From Streptomyces sp. SN-593 (lineage in GTDB: Bacteria > Actinomycetota > Actinomycetes > Streptomycetales > Streptomycetaceae), in contig NZ_AP018365.1 of NCBI RefSeq assembly GCF_016756395.1, positions 5,397,001-5,461,000 of the forward strand: a stretch of 64,000 nt of DNA, read 5' to 3'. Below are positions 49,215 to 58,338 of the stretch, piece by piece. Made by a program: the position numbers and the translations under genes. The notes under the pieces are model-generated. The model was not told the DNA's origin and searched no databases. It worked only from the letters and a program-made list of their open reading frames with translations. Positions within the stretch are counted from its first letter, which is position 1. Each line of letters opens with the position of its first letter.

Positions 49215-50345
49215 ATGGCCGGCGCCATCTACGCCGAGGGTCTGGTGAAGACCTTCGGAGAGGTCAGGGCACTGGGGGGAGTGGATCTCGACGTGCCGGA
49301 GGGCACCGTCCTCGGGCTGCTCGGCCCCAACGGGGCGGGCAAGACCACCGCCGTCCGCGTCCTGACCACGCTGCTGCGCCCGGACAGCGGCAAGGCGGTC
49401 GTCGCGGGCATCGACGTGCTCAAGCACCCCAACGAGGTCCGCCGGCACATCGGGCTGTCCGGCCAGTTCGCGGCCGTCGACGAGTACCTGACCGGCCGGG
49501 AGAACCTCCAGATGGTCGCGCAGCTCTACCAGCTCGACGCGAAGCGGGCCCGGGCGCGCGCCGACGAGCTGCTGGAGCGCTTCAACCTCGCCGACGCCGC
49601 GAACCGCGTCTCCAAGACCTACTCCGGCGGCATGCGCCGCCGGCTGGACCTTGCCGCGGCCCTCGTGGTGAGCCCGCCGGTGATGTTCATGGACGAGCCC
49701 ACCACCGGCCTGGACCCGCGCAACCGGCAGCAGCTCTGGGAGGTCATCCAGGACCTGGTCGCCGGCGGCACCACGCTGCTGCTGACCACGCAGTACCTGG
49801 AGGAGGCCGACCACCTCGCGCACGACATCTGCGTCATCGACCACGGCCGGGTGATCGCCCGCGGCACCTCCGACCAGCTCAAGGCGCAGACCGGCGGCGA
49901 GCGGATCGAGGTCGTGGCCCACGACCCGGGACGGATCGAGGACACCGTGGCCGTACTGGTCCGGTACGGCAAGGGCGGGCGGGACGCCGTCAGTGTCGAG
50001 CGGCACACCCGCAAGGTCACCGTGCCGGTCGCCGGCGGCGCCAAGCTGCTCGCCGAGGTGATCCGCGAGCTGGACGCCGAGGGCATCGAGATCGACGACA
50101 TCGGGCTGCGCCGCCCCACCCTCGACGACGTGTTCATCTCCCTGACCGGGCACGCCGCGGAGGCGTCCGAGACGTCGGGGACATCCGCGTCGTCATCCGG
50201 AGAATCCGAGGCATCCGAAGAATCCGGAGCATCCGCAGCGCCGGAGGGGGCCGAGGGCGCCGCGGCGCGGTCCGCGCGGTCCGCCGCCGGCACCGACCCC
50301 GGTGACGGCCCGCAGACCGACCAGTCGAAGGAGAGCACGAGATGA
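49215..50345 (+). CDS. DrrA-type ABC exporter ATP-binding protein
   Basis: 376 residues. Walker A GPNGAGKTT near 38, Q-loop GLSGQFAAVDEYLTGRENL near 80, signature YSGGMRRRLDLAAALV near 138, Walker B VMFMDEPTTGLDPRNR near 158, and switch LLTTQYLEEADHLA. The DrrA C-terminal segment ends RRPTLDDVFISLTGH near 315. A Ser/Glu/Ala-rich tail of about 60 residues follows. Members export daunorubicin-like drugs; the cargo here is unknown. ATG 49215 with GGGAG upstream; its stop overlaps the permease start (ATGA). Confidence 0.92.
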   Translation: MAGAIYAEGLVKTFGEVRALGGVDLDVPEGTVLGLLGPNGAGKTTAVRVLTTLLRPDSGKAVVAGIDVLKHPNEVRRHIGLSGQFAAVDEYLTGRENLQMVAQLYQLDAKRARARADELLERFNLADAANRVSKTYSGGMRRRLDLAAALVVSPPVMFMDEPTTGLDPRNRQQLWEVIQDLVAGGTTLLLTTQYLEEADHLAHDICVIDHGRVIARGTSDQLKAQTGGERIEVVAHDPGRIEDTVAVLVRYGKGGRDAVSVERHTRKVTVPVAGGAKLLAEVIRELDAEGIEIDDIGLRRPTLDDVFISLTGHAAEASETSGTSASSSGESEASEESGASAAPEGAEGAAARSARSAAGTDPGDGPQTDQSKESTR

Positions 50346-51205
50346 GCGCCGTCACCGGCACCCCGGACAGCCCGCGGACCACCCTCGCGCCCTCGGCGCG
50401 CGGCGGCCCGCTCGGCTCCCTGCACGACTCCCTGGTCGTCGCCAAGCGCAACCTGCTGCGGATGCTGCGCATCCCCGAGGTCGTCATCTTCGGCCTCTTC
50501 CAGCCGATCATGTTCGTGGTGCTGTTCAGCTACGTCTTCGGCGGCTCGGTCAACGTCGGAGGGTCCTTCAGCGCGGCGGACTACCGCAACTTCCTGATGG
50601 CCGGCATCTTCGCGCAGACCGTCACCTTCGCCACCGCGGGCGCCGGCGCGGGCATCGCCGACGACATGCACAAGGGCCTGATCGACCGGTTCCGCTCGCT
50701 GCCGATGTCCCGCGGCGCGGTGCTCACCGGCCGGACCCTCGCCGACCTGGTGCAGACGTCGCTGACCGTCGTCGTGCTCGCCTGCGTCGGGCTGCTGGTC
50801 GGCTGGCGCATCCACGACGGCCTGCCGAAGATGTTCGGCGCCTTCGCGCTCCTGCTGCTGCTCGGCTACGCCTTCTCCTGGATCGGCGCGCTGATCGGCC
50901 TGTCGGTGCGCACCCCCGAGGCGGCCACCTCCGGCGGCCTGGTCTGGCTCTTCCCGGTGACGTTCGTCTCGAACGCGTTCGTCTCCCCGGAGAACATGAC
51001 GCCCTGGCTGCGGCACGTCGCCGAGTGGAACCCGTTCAGTGCCACCGTCCAGGCGTCCCGCACCCTCTTCGGCAACCCGGGCGTGGTCCGGTCCTCGGCC
51101 TGGCCGATGGAGCACCCGGTATGGGCGTCGCTGGCCTGGTCGGTGGTCATCGTCGCGGTCTTCCGCACCCTGGCCGTCCGCAAGTACCGCTCCGCGACGG
51201 CCTGA
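50342..51205 (+). CDS. DrrB-type ABC-2 permease
   Basis: 287 residues with six predicted helices, starting near residue 48 (VVIFGLFQPIMFVVLFSYVF), and the family segment KGLIDRFRSLPMSRGAVLTGR near 115. EAATSGGLVWLFPVTFVSNAFV and NPFSATVQASR are typical ABC-2 signatures. It forms an exporter with the preceding ATPase, to which it is coupled by a 4-bp overlap. Confidence 0.9.
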   Translation: MSAVTGTPDSPRTTLAPSARGGPLGSLHDSLVVAKRNLLRMLRIPEVVIFGLFQPIMFVVLFSYVFGGSVNVGGSFSAADYRNFLMAGIFAQTVTFATAGAGAGIADDMHKGLIDRFRSLPMSRGAVLTGRTLADLVQTSLTVVVLACVGLLVGWRIHDGLPKMFGAFALLLLLGYAFSWIGALIGLSVRTPEAATSGGLVWLFPVTFVSNAFVSPENMTPWLRHVAEWNPFSATVQASRTLFGNPGVVRSSAWPMEHPVWASLAWSVVIVAVFRTLAVRKYRSATA

Positions 51206-51248
51206 CGGCCCGACGGTCCGCGCCCGCCCCTGCCGGGCGGACGCACGC

Positions 51249-51278
51249 GGCCCCGCCCGCCGGGTGGCGGGCGGGGCC
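51249..51278. terminator. 13-bp-stem bidirectional terminator
   Basis: GGCCCCGCCCGCC (51249-51261), loop GGGT, and its complement (51266-51278), between the convergent permease gene (51205) and greA (51297). Confidence 0.85.
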
Positions 51279-51296
51279 GGGGCGGCGGGGGAGGGC

Positions 51297-51794
51297 TCAG
51301 CCCTGGTAGGGCTTCACGTCGAGGACCTGCACCGACGCCGTCTTGCCGTTCGGCAGTTCGTACGTGGCGTCCTCGCCCTTGCGCTTGCCGGTCACGCCGC
51401 GGCCGAGCGGTGACTGCGGCGAGTACGTGTCGAGGTCGCTGCTGACGCCCTCGCGCGAGCCGAGCAGGAAGGTCAGGGTGTCGTCCGGGTCGCCGTCGAA
51501 GGCGATGGTCACCACCATCCCGGGCGCGACCACGCCGTCGTCGGCCGGCGCCTCGCCGACCTTCGCGGTCTCCAGGATCTGGTTGAGCTGCCGGATGCGC
51601 AGCTCCAGCTTGCCCTGGTCCTCACGCGCCGCGTGGTAGCCGGCGTTCTCCTTGAGATCGCCTTCCTGACGGGCTTCCTCGATCTTGGCGACGATCTCGG
51701 CGCGGGCCGGACCAGACAGGTGCTCCAGCTCGGCCTTGAGCTGGTCGTACGCCGCCTGGGTGAGCCAGGTGACGTTGTCGCTGGTCTGGGTCAC
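51297..51794 (-). CDS. greA: transcription elongation factor GreA
   Basis: 165 residues, normal length. The N-terminal coiled-coil hairpin carries the acidic tip ARQEGDLKENAGYHAAREDQ near 42-60; the C-terminal FKBP-like domain has SPQSPLGRGVTGKRKGE near 130. It rescues backtracked RNA polymerase by stimulating transcript cleavage. GTG 51794 is used, with GAGGAG about ten bases upstream. Divergent from a membrane-protein gene. Confidence 0.93.
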   Translation of the reverse strand: MTQTSDNVTWLTQAAYDQLKAELEHLSGPARAEIVAKIEEARQEGDLKENAGYHAAREDQGKLELRIRQLNQILETAKVGEAPADDGVVAPGMVVTIAFDGDPDDTLTFLLGSREGVSSDLDTYSPQSPLGRGVTGKRKGEDATYELPNGKTASVQVLDVKPYQG

Positions 51795-51971
51795 AGGTGC
51801 TCCTCGTCGGTACGGTCATGCGGTGTGCTCGTGCGCGTCCCTCCCCGGTGAACAAGTGCATTGCCAGCCGGTGCCGGGACGAAACCACGAGCCTAACAAT
51901 TCCTGACCGGCGAGGCTGCACCATATGCGGTTACATCGTGGGGAGTGACGTTACGGCGCTAAGGGGCCACC

Positions 51972-52490
51972 ATGCCGGACGACCCGGGCCAGGACACGGC
52001 GCACGTCCCCCCGGACGTGTCCAGGCAGCGCCTGCTGTTCGGCGGGGTGTACGGCACGGTGCTGGCCAGCTCGCTCGCCTCCGCGCTCGACCACGACAGC
52101 GGCCACCCCAACCCGGGCTACGACGCGCTGTGGATCCTGGTTGCCGCCGTCACCGCGGCCGCCGCCCACGGCTACGCGCACACCATCGCCCACTGGACGG
52201 CCGACGCGCGCCGGCTCACCGTCGAGACGGTCCGGTCGATGCTGTTCGAGTGGCCGCTGGTCGCCGCCGTCGTCCCCACCCTGGCCGCGCTGCTCGGCGC
52301 CTCGGCCGGGTGGTGGAGCGAGAGCGGCGCCATCAGCGTCGTCCTGGTCGTCAACACCGCGACCCTGTTCGGCTGGGGCCTGTGGGCGGCCCGCGCGGCC
52401 GGGCAGGGCTGGGGGCCGTCCTGCCGGGTCGGCGGCGTGGACGTGATGATCGGCCTGGTCGTCGTGGGTGCGAACGCGCTCAGCCACTGA
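51972..52490 (+). CDS. membrane protein of unknown function
   Basis: 172 residues, about four helices near 28-45, 55-75, 92-115 and 122-145, plus a hydrophobic C-terminus. No motif was recognised; the polar N-terminus (MPDDPGQDTAHVPPDVSRQR) is cytoplasmic in character. It stands between divergent greA and the converging DUF4307 gene. The upstream gap (51795-51971) is moderately AT-rich and should hold promoters for both neighbours. Confidence 0.7.
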   Translation: MPDDPGQDTAHVPPDVSRQRLLFGGVYGTVLASSLASALDHDSGHPNPGYDALWILVAAVTAAAAHGYAHTIAHWTADARRLTVETVRSMLFEWPLVAAVVPTLAALLGASAGWWSESGAISVVLVVNTATLFGWGLWAARAAGQGWGPSCRVGGVDVMIGLVVVGANALSH

Positions 52491-52578
52491 ACCGCCGGCC
52501 CGCCGGGGCGGCTGCCCCGTTCACCGCGGCCGGACCACCGCCGAGCCGCCGGCAGCCGGGACCGGCCGTCCCGCGGGC

Positions 52579-53007
52579 TCAGCCGCTCTTCGCGGACTGG
52601 CAGCCGACCAGCTCGCCGGTGGTGCCCACCGAGGTGGTGCGCAACGTCACGATCGTGTCGACGTCCTTGCTGTGCTGCGCGATCCGCACGTCCTTGCGGC
52701 CGACCTCGTTGTGGTCGGTGTCCTGGGAGCGGACCGTGCACACCACGGTGGAGCCCGCGCCCTTGTGGACCTCCAGGTGGATCTCCAGGGAGTGCGCCGA
52801 CACCGCCTTGAAGGACACCACCTGCGCGCTGATCCTGCTCGCGTTCAGGGAGTGCCAGGCGAAGTACCCGATGGCGACGGCCAGGAGCGCGCCCAGCACG
52901 ACCGCGGCCCTGCGCAGGACCCGGTCCTTGCGCGCGTCGGCGTCTGCGCCGCCGCCGTAACGCCCCTCGGGCAGCGACGGCGCCGGGCCCGGCTGCACGG
53001 CCGTCAT
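52579..53007 (-). CDS. DUF4307 membrane protein
   Basis: 142 residues. A polar N-terminus, one helix near 32-52 (AAVVLGALLAVAIGYFAW), then an extracytoplasmic beta-rich domain with two cysteines (VVCTVRSQDTDHNEVGRKDV and VGCQSAKSG) that could form a disulphide. The family is actinomycete-specific and usually lies beside mca, as here, where the two genes are divergent. ATG 53007. Confidence 0.83.
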   Translation of the reverse strand: MTAVQPGPAPSLPEGRYGGGADADARKDRVLRRAAVVLGALLAVAIGYFAWHSLNASRISAQVVSFKAVSAHSLEIHLEVHKGAGSTVVCTVRSQDTDHNEVGRKDVRIAQHSKDVDTIVTLRTTSVGTTGELVGCQSAKSG

Positions 53008-53031
53008 GATCGTCCTCCCGTCGGGAACCGC

Positions 53032-53057
53032 GGAATTATTCGTCCCCGTCTCCCGTC
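53032..53057 (+). promoter_or_regulatory. candidate SigR-type promoter of mca
   Basis: GGAAT, 18 bases, GTC. The SigR (thiol stress) promoter consensus in Streptomyces is GGAAT-N18/19-GTT, and mca is a known SigR target in S. coelicolor (recalled). The -35 box is exact; the -10 box differs in its last base. It lies about 80 bp before the mca start. Confidence 0.4.
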
Positions 53058-53135
53058 ACTATAGGGAGGTGCCCCGGGCCGACTTCGGAGGGGTTCGAGA
53101 CTGTTGTGATGACCGGAGACCTAAGGAAGCCAGCC

Positions 53136-54008
53136 TTGACCGATCAGCTTCGACTGATGGCCGTGCACGCCCACCCCGACGACGAGTCGAGCAAGGGCGC
53201 GGCCACGATGGCCAAGTACGTGTCAGAGGGGGTCGACGTGCTGGTGGCGACGTGCACCGGCGGCGAGCGCGGCTCCGTCCTCAACCCCAAGCTCCAGGGC
53301 GACCCCTACATCGAGGAGCACATCCACGAGGTCCGGGCCAAGGAGATGGACGAGGCCCGGCAGATCCTCGGCGTGAAGCAGGCGTGGCTGGGCTACGTCG
53401 ACTCCGGTCTGCCCGAGGGGGACCCGCTGCCGCCGCTGCCCGAGGGCTGCTTCGGCCTCCAGGACGTGGACACCGCGGCCGGCACGCTCGTGCGGCTCAT
53501 CCGCGAGTTCCGGCCGCACGTCATCACCACCTACGACGAGAACGGCGGCTACCCGCACCCCGACCACATCATGACCCACAAGATCACGATGGTGGCGTTC
53601 GAGGCGGCGGGGGACCCCGAGCGCTATCCCGGGACCGGCGAGCCGTGGACGCCGCTGAAGCTCTACTACAACCAGGGCTTCAACAAGACCCGCACCCTCG
53701 CCCTGCACGAGGCGCTGCTCGCCCGCGGCCTGGAGTCGCCGTACGGGGACTGGATCAAGCGGTTCGAGCAGTCCGACCGCCCCGAGCGCAACCTCACCAC
53801 GCACGTGCCGTGCGGCGACTTCTTCGAGGTCCGCGACAAGGCGCTGCTCGCGCACGCCACCCAGATCGACCCCGACGGCGGCTGGTTCCGGGTGCCGATG
53901 GACGTCCAGCGCGAGGTCTGGCCCACCGAGGACTACGAACTCGCCCGCTCCCGGGTGGACGTCTCGCTGCCCGAGGACGACCTGTTCGCGGGCGTTCGCG
54001 GGGCCTGA
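53136..54008 (+). CDS. mca: mycothiol S-conjugate amidase
   Basis: 290 residues from TTG 53136, where the family sequence (TDQLRLMAVHAHPDDESSKG) begins and AAGGAAG lies seven bases upstream; ATG 53106 would add ten unconserved residues. Zinc ligands in HAHPDDE near 11 and HPDH near 142; TGGERG near 42 and the Asp/Glu-rich YDENGGYPHPDH are diagnostic of Mca rather than MshB. It cleaves mycothiol conjugates of toxins and antibiotics to mercapturic acids for export. Marks the host as a mycothiol-producing actinomycete. Confidence 0.94.
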   Translation: MTDQLRLMAVHAHPDDESSKGAATMAKYVSEGVDVLVATCTGGERGSVLNPKLQGDPYIEEHIHEVRAKEMDEARQILGVKQAWLGYVDSGLPEGDPLPPLPEGCFGLQDVDTAAGTLVRLIREFRPHVITTYDENGGYPHPDHIMTHKITMVAFEAAGDPERYPGTGEPWTPLKLYYNQGFNKTRTLALHEALLARGLESPYGDWIKRFEQSDRPERNLTTHVPCGDFFEVRDKALLAHATQIDPDGGWFRVPMDVQREVWPTEDYELARSRVDVSLPEDDLFAGVRGA

Positions 54009-54037
54009 CCGCAGGAGCCGCGCGGGGCTGAGCAACA

Positions 54038-54259
54038 ATGGGGGGCGTGACCGACTACCACGCCCCCCACCCGCTCGTCCCGCTCGCCCAGGATCTCGAC
54101 CCGAACAAGGTGACCCCCGGGCTGCTCGGGTTCGTGGTCTTCGCGGTGATCGCCGTGGGCCTGTGGGCCCTGATGAAGAACATGAACAAGCAGATGAAGA
54201 AGATCGACTTCGAGGAGCAGCCCGCCCCGGAGTCCAAGGTCCCCGCCCCGCGGGACTAG
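54038..54259 (+). CDS. small membrane protein downstream of mca
   Basis: 73 residues. A short N-terminus, one helix near 28-46 (LLGFVVFAVIAVGLWALM), then a basic stretch KNMNKQMKKIDFEE and an acidic Pro-rich tail. It starts 29 bp after mca, at ATG 54038 or GTG 54047. A conserved Streptomyces neighbour of mca, function unknown. The last 20 bases are repeated just past the stop codon (GGTCCCCGCCCCGCGGGAC). Confidence 0.75.
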   Translation: MGGVTDYHAPHPLVPLAQDLDPNKVTPGLLGFVVFAVIAVGLWALMKNMNKQMKKIDFEEQPAPESKVPAPRD

Positions 54260-54323
54260 GTCCCCGCCCCGCGGGACCGGGGTCCGTCCGGCGGGACCGG
54301 GTCTCCGCCGCGCGCGACCTGCT

Positions 54324-54392
54324 CCTCCCGCGCCACGGCACGGCTTCCTCCCGCGCCACGGCACGGCTTCCTCCCGCGCCACGGCACGGCTT
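54324..54392 (+). repeat. 3 x 23-bp perfect tandem repeat
   Basis: CCTCCCGCGCCACGGCACGG with the following CTT makes a 23-bp unit present three times without mismatch at 54324-54346, 54347-54369 and 54370-54392; a partial fourth unit follows. It lies between the convergent mca-operon and STAND-protein genes. A 21-bp duplication around the preceding stop codon is next to it. Confidence 0.9.
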
Positions 54393-54437
54393 CCTTCCGC
54401 GCCGCGCGGCCACCGGTACCCGGTGTCAGGCGCGCCC

Positions 54438-57400
54438 TCACCGCGCCGGGACCGCCATCACCATGCGGGCGGACCTCGTCGGGGTCATGCCCAGCTCCCA
54501 CGCGTTCCAGGGCGAGCCGGGCACGATGGAGCCGCGGGCGAGCAGCAGCAGGTGCGCCTCCGCGTACTCCGTGAGGTCGGGGTCGCGCCCGGGGAAGGGC
54601 TCGGCCAGCAGCGCCCGCAACTCCTCGGCCGCGCGGCTCGCGCCGTCCGGCCCGGCGGGGTCCGGCGGGAGCAGCGGCAGCACCGTGGCCCGCAGGAAGA
54701 CCGCCCAGTCGTGGCCGCGCCGGTCGCCGAGACCGGCGAACAGCCCGCCCGCCTCGTCCAGCAGCGTCAGCGCCTCCAGCAGCCGTCCGTTGCCCGCGTC
54801 GATCACCGCCAGCTCCACGCACGACCACGCCTCGCCGTGCTCCACCCCGATCCGCCGGAAGTCCTGCCGCGCGTCCTGGAGCAGTTGCCGGGCGAACCCG
54901 CTGTTGCGCAGGTTCCCGGTGCGGGCCGCGCGCTGGTCGCGGGTCACCCGCGCGGAATGGTGCCGGGCGCACGCCAGCCCGTACACGTCCCGCATCCGGG
55001 AGAACATGCTGCGCGCCCGCTCCAGGGTGCGCAGCGCCGCGTCGGTGTCGCCGCTCTCCTCCAGCGCGTGCCCGAGGTAGTACAGGGTCCACGCCTCGCC
55101 GCGGGCGTCCTCGGTGGCCCGGTGCCGCTGCACCGCCTCGTCCAGGTCGGCGGCGGCCTCCCGCGCCTCGCCGCGCATCAGCCGCGCGCGGGCCCGCTGG
55201 GTCAGCGTCCACGCGGTGCCGCGCGGGTCGCGGGCCAGCGCGTAGCAGCGCCCGGCCGCGCGCAGCTCCTCCTCGCCCTCGTCCGCACGGCCCAACCGCA
55301 GGTAGACCTGGCCCAGTTGCAGGTGCGCCCACGCCTCGCCCTGCACGCTCTCGTTCCTCCGGTGCAGTTCCAGCGACTCCCGCAGCAGCGCGAGCGCCTG
55401 GCCGACCTGCCCCATGTCGCGCAGCACCGCCGCGAGCGCGTGCAGCGTCCACGCCCGGTCCTCCTCCAGCCCCGGCGCGGCCTGGATGTCGACCGCCTCG
55501 CGCAGCCGCCGCTCGGCCTCCCGCAGGTTGCCCTGGTGGTGCAGGGTGATGCCGAGGCTGTCCAGGGCGCGGGCGGCGCCGGCCGGGTGCTCGGCCTCGA
55601 AGTACAGCTCCACGACGGCGCTGAGGGTGGACTTCGCACGGTCCAGCTCGCCGAGCTGCCGGGCCGCGATGCCGGTGCGCCACTGCACCGACCGCACCAG
55701 CACCGAGCGGTCGTCCTCGGGGCCGGCGCGTGTCCCGGCCGCCTGCTGCGCCTGGGCCATCTCGCTGATCTCGCCCAGCCGGTACAGGTCGCCGCGCAGC
55801 AGGCAGTAGTCGCACAGCGCGCCCAGCAGCGCCTGCACGGCGGCCCGGTCCACACCGGCGGTGTCGCGCAGCGCCGCGGTGATGAAGGAGGACTCCTCGT
55901 CCAGCCAGCGCAGCGCGAGTTCGAGGGAGGCGAAGCCGTGCGGTCCGAAGCGCCCGGCCCGGGTCGAGGTCTTCCCCTCGACCAGCCGGATCACGGTGTC
56001 GGCCAGGTCGGCGTAGGAGCGGATCAGCCGCTCGTGGGCGGCGGCCCGCTCGACCGGGTCCTCCTCGTCGAGCAGCCGCTCCGCGGCGAAGGCCCGGACC
56101 AGGTCGTGCGGCCGGTAGCGGCTGCCGCGGACGTTCTCCAGCAGCCCGGCGGCGGCGAGTTCGGCCAGGCGGCGGCCGGCCTCCTGCTCGTCGGTGGCCA
56201 GCAGCGCCGCGGCCGCGGCCGCCCCGAAGCTGGCCCGGCCGGCGAGCGCGAGCCGGCGCAGCAGCCGGCGGGCCGGCTCGGGCTGGTCGTGGTAGCGCAG
56301 GGCGAGCACCCGGTCGACGGGGTCGCGCGGGCCGAACACCTCGATGTCGTCGGCCAGTCCGGCCGCGCCGCCGTGTACGGCGAGCCCGGAGGCCCCGATC
56401 CGCAGCGCGATCGGCAGGCCCGCGGTCAACTCGCGCAGCCGCTCGGCCTGTTCGGGCGGGGGAGTGTCGGTGCCGGCCGCGTCGGCGATCTCGCCGAGCA
56501 GCTCGAAGGTGGTGTCGAGGTCCAGCGGGCCGACCGGCAGGTGGTGCACCACCGCGCCCGGCACGTCGGGGTCGAACGGTTCCGCGGCCGTGACCAGCAC
56601 CAGGCTCTCCGAGCGCTCGGGCACCAGCGGCCCGATCTGGTCGGCGCCGGCCGCGTCGTCCAGCACGATCACCACCGGCACGCCGGTCAGGTGCTGCTGG
56701 TACTGCTCGGCGAGGCGGCGCAGGTGCTGCCCGTGGTCCTGCCGCTCGGGCCGGTCCCGGAACAGGAGCTGGTCGCGGGGCGCGCCGAGCCGGTTGAGCA
56801 GGTGCAGCAGCGCGTCCCTGACCGGCAGGGGTGCGGTGCCCGCGCCGCGCAGGCCCACCACGCACGCCCCCCGGAACTGGTCCTTCAACTCCCGTGCGGC
56901 GCGCACCGCGAGGGCGCTGCGCCCGCTGCCCGCCGGACCGTGCAGCACAACGACCGTGGGGTGCACGGAAGTCGAGGCGCGCGCCTGGTGCACCCACTGG
57001 GCGATCCGGGCGAGGTGGGCGCGCCGACCGGCGAACGGCCCCTCGACCTCGGGGAGTTGCTGGAACGACTGCTCCAGGACGGCCCGGGCGCGGGCGGCGG
57101 CGCTGCGGTCACCGCCGCCGCGGCGCGCCTTCACGGGGGTGCGTTCCACAGCGCGGTGGGGCGGGGGGAGGGGGGCGCTCTCGCGGGCGGGGGCGGGGGC
57201 GGATGCGGCTGAGGTGATGGGTGCCGGTGCCGGTGCCGGTGCCGGTGCGGTCGGCGGTGCGGTCTGCGGTGGCGAGGCGGGCGTGGCCGTCCGCAGGGCG
57301 TGTTCCTGCCCGCGCTCCCGGGCGTCGTCCCGGGCGGGGAGGGGCGCCGGCGGCTGCGGCGTCGATCCGGTCCGGGCCCGGTCTCCGGCTTCGGCCCGGG

Positions 57401-57917
57401 CTTCGGCTCGGTCTCCGGCTTCGGCCCGGGCCCGGCGTATGAACGGCCCTATGGCGCGGGCCTCCACCGCCGACAGCCACGCCGCCCTGGCCTGCGCGGC
57501 GCCGGCCGGCAGCGCCTGGTGGGCCCGCAGGGTCCGCCACGCGGCCACGCCGAAGGTCGCGGCGCCGGTGACCAGGCCGGTGGCCACGGCCGCGCCGCCC
57601 GACAGCCCGTGGACGAGGTCGAGGCAGAACGCGGCCACCGCGGCCACGACCGCGGCCAGCCCGGGGACCGAGCCGGGCGCCGTAGCGGACACATGGGAGG
57701 CCGCGCGGCCCTCGCGCAGCGCCGTACGGTAGGCGGTGTACTCCTCGGGAGCGGCCCCGGCCAGTTCGTCCAACTGCCCCTTGCCGCGCGCCAGCAGCGC
57801 CCGCGCGTCGGCACCGGCCCTCCGGCCTCCGGCTTCCGGTTCGGCCACCGCCCGCCGCAGCAGCCGCTCCACCTCGGCCCGGTCCGCCGCCCGCAACGCG
57901 CTCCGCGCATCCGCCAC
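54438..57917 (-). CDS. STAND NTPase with NB-ARC core and TPR repeats
   Basis: 1159 residues. Two hydrophobic helices near 85-130 suggest membrane association; an Ala/Pro-rich linker runs to about 265. The NB-ARC domain (about 290-560) has the P-loop GPAGSGRSALA near 325, Walker B VVIVLDDAAG near 420, and the GLPIAL motif near 505. The P-loop lysine is replaced by Arg. A winged-helix-like part is followed by about nine TPRs (700-1050) such as GEAWAHLQLGQVYLRLGRAD. STAND proteins are signal-dependent switches for regulation, defence or development; no effector domain is recognised here. It stands alone, 36 bp upstream of no other gene on its strand. Confidence 0.85.
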   Translation of the reverse strand: MADARSALRAADRAEVERLLRRAVAEPEAGGRRAGADARALLARGKGQLDELAGAAPEEYTAYRTALREGRAASHVSATAPGSVPGLAAVVAAVAAFCLDLVHGLSGGAAVATGLVTGAATFGVAAWRTLRAHQALPAGAAQARAAWLSAVEARAIGPFIRRARAEAGDRAEARAEAGDRARTGSTPQPPAPLPARDDARERGQEHALRTATPASPPQTAPPTAPAPAPAPAPITSAASAPAPARESAPLPPPHRAVERTPVKARRGGGDRSAAARARAVLEQSFQQLPEVEGPFAGRRAHLARIAQWVHQARASTSVHPTVVVLHGPAGSGRSALAVRAARELKDQFRGACVVGLRGAGTAPLPVRDALLHLLNRLGAPRDQLLFRDRPERQDHGQHLRRLAEQYQQHLTGVPVVIVLDDAAGADQIGPLVPERSESLVLVTAAEPFDPDVPGAVVHHLPVGPLDLDTTFELLGEIADAAGTDTPPPEQAERLRELTAGLPIALRIGASGLAVHGGAAGLADDIEVFGPRDPVDRVLALRYHDQPEPARRLLRRLALAGRASFGAAAAAALLATDEQEAGRRLAELAAAGLLENVRGSRYRPHDLVRAFAAERLLDEEDPVERAAAHERLIRSYADLADTVIRLVEGKTSTRAGRFGPHGFASLELALRWLDEESSFITAALRDTAGVDRAAVQALLGALCDYCLLRGDLYRLGEISEMAQAQQAAGTRAGPEDDRSVLVRSVQWRTGIAARQLGELDRAKSTLSAVVELYFEAEHPAGAARALDSLGITLHHQGNLREAERRLREAVDIQAAPGLEEDRAWTLHALAAVLRDMGQVGQALALLRESLELHRRNESVQGEAWAHLQLGQVYLRLGRADEGEEELRAAGRCYALARDPRGTAWTLTQRARARLMRGEAREAAADLDEAVQRHRATEDARGEAWTLYYLGHALEESGDTDAALRTLERARSMFSRMRDVYGLACARHHSARVTRDQRAARTGNLRNSGFARQLLQDARQDFRRIGVEHGEAWSCVELAVIDAGNGRLLEALTLLDEAGGLFAGLGDRRGHDWAVFLRATVLPLLPPDPAGPDGASRAAEELRALLAEPFPGRDPDLTEYAEAHLLLLARGSIVPGSPWNAWELGMTPTRSARMVMAVPAR

Positions 57918-58040
57918 ATGCCCTCCCGACGCCTTCCGGCCCCCGTGGCACAGGACGGTCCACGGGTAGTAGGAGGTTCCCGTACGAGCCGCTCCTCAAC
58001 CCCCGCCGCACACCGGCCCTTGACGGAGCAGGGCACACCG

Positions 58041-58082
58041 TCAGAGGACCCCCAGGTCCACGGAGACGGAGAACGGCGCGGA
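58041..58082 (-). pseudogene. relic: C-terminal tail of a Uma2-family gene
   Basis: On the minus strand, about 13 codons read APFSVSVDLGVL-stop, matching the last residues APFSVSVDLGAL of the intact Uma2 gene at 59209-59775. Nothing of the rest of that gene lies upstream; the sequence changes abruptly into a plus-strand Uma2 fragment. Confidence 0.7.
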
Positions 58083-58096
58083 CGGGGACAGGAGGC

Positions 58097-58300
58097 CGAG
58101 GCGCACCCGCACCGTGACCGACGGAAGGTCCTCGAAGGAGGGAGGCCGTATCCGCGGAGATGGCGGCACCCGCGTACATGCATACGCAGACCGGCGAGGG
58201 AGCAATACGCCAAGACCGGCATCCCCTTCTACTGGCGGGTCGAACAGACCGCGACCGGCGTCCCCATCACCTACACCTACGTTCTCGACCCTGGGCGCGG
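58097..58300 (+). pseudogene. relic: Uma2-family gene with lost start and internal deletion
   Basis: The plus strand here matches the minus-strand gene 59209-59775 in reverse orientation. First comes its leader and first 20 codons (58097-58200), with the start ATGGCC changed to GTATCC. Then the sequence jumps at a shared QYA/QYD point to its C-terminal third (YAKTGIPFYWRVEQ, VPITYTYVLDP), so about 100 codons including the nuclease core are missing. Not functional. Confidence 0.75.
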
Positions 58301-58338
58301 GACGGCCGACTTCGGAAGGGGACTGTTCGGCCCGCGTG

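Noticed and set aside
54423..57212. 929-residue plus-strand open frame opposite the STAND gene
   Set aside because: The minus strand encodes NB-ARC motifs and TPRs. The plus-strand product is Arg/Gln/Gly-rich without any domain.
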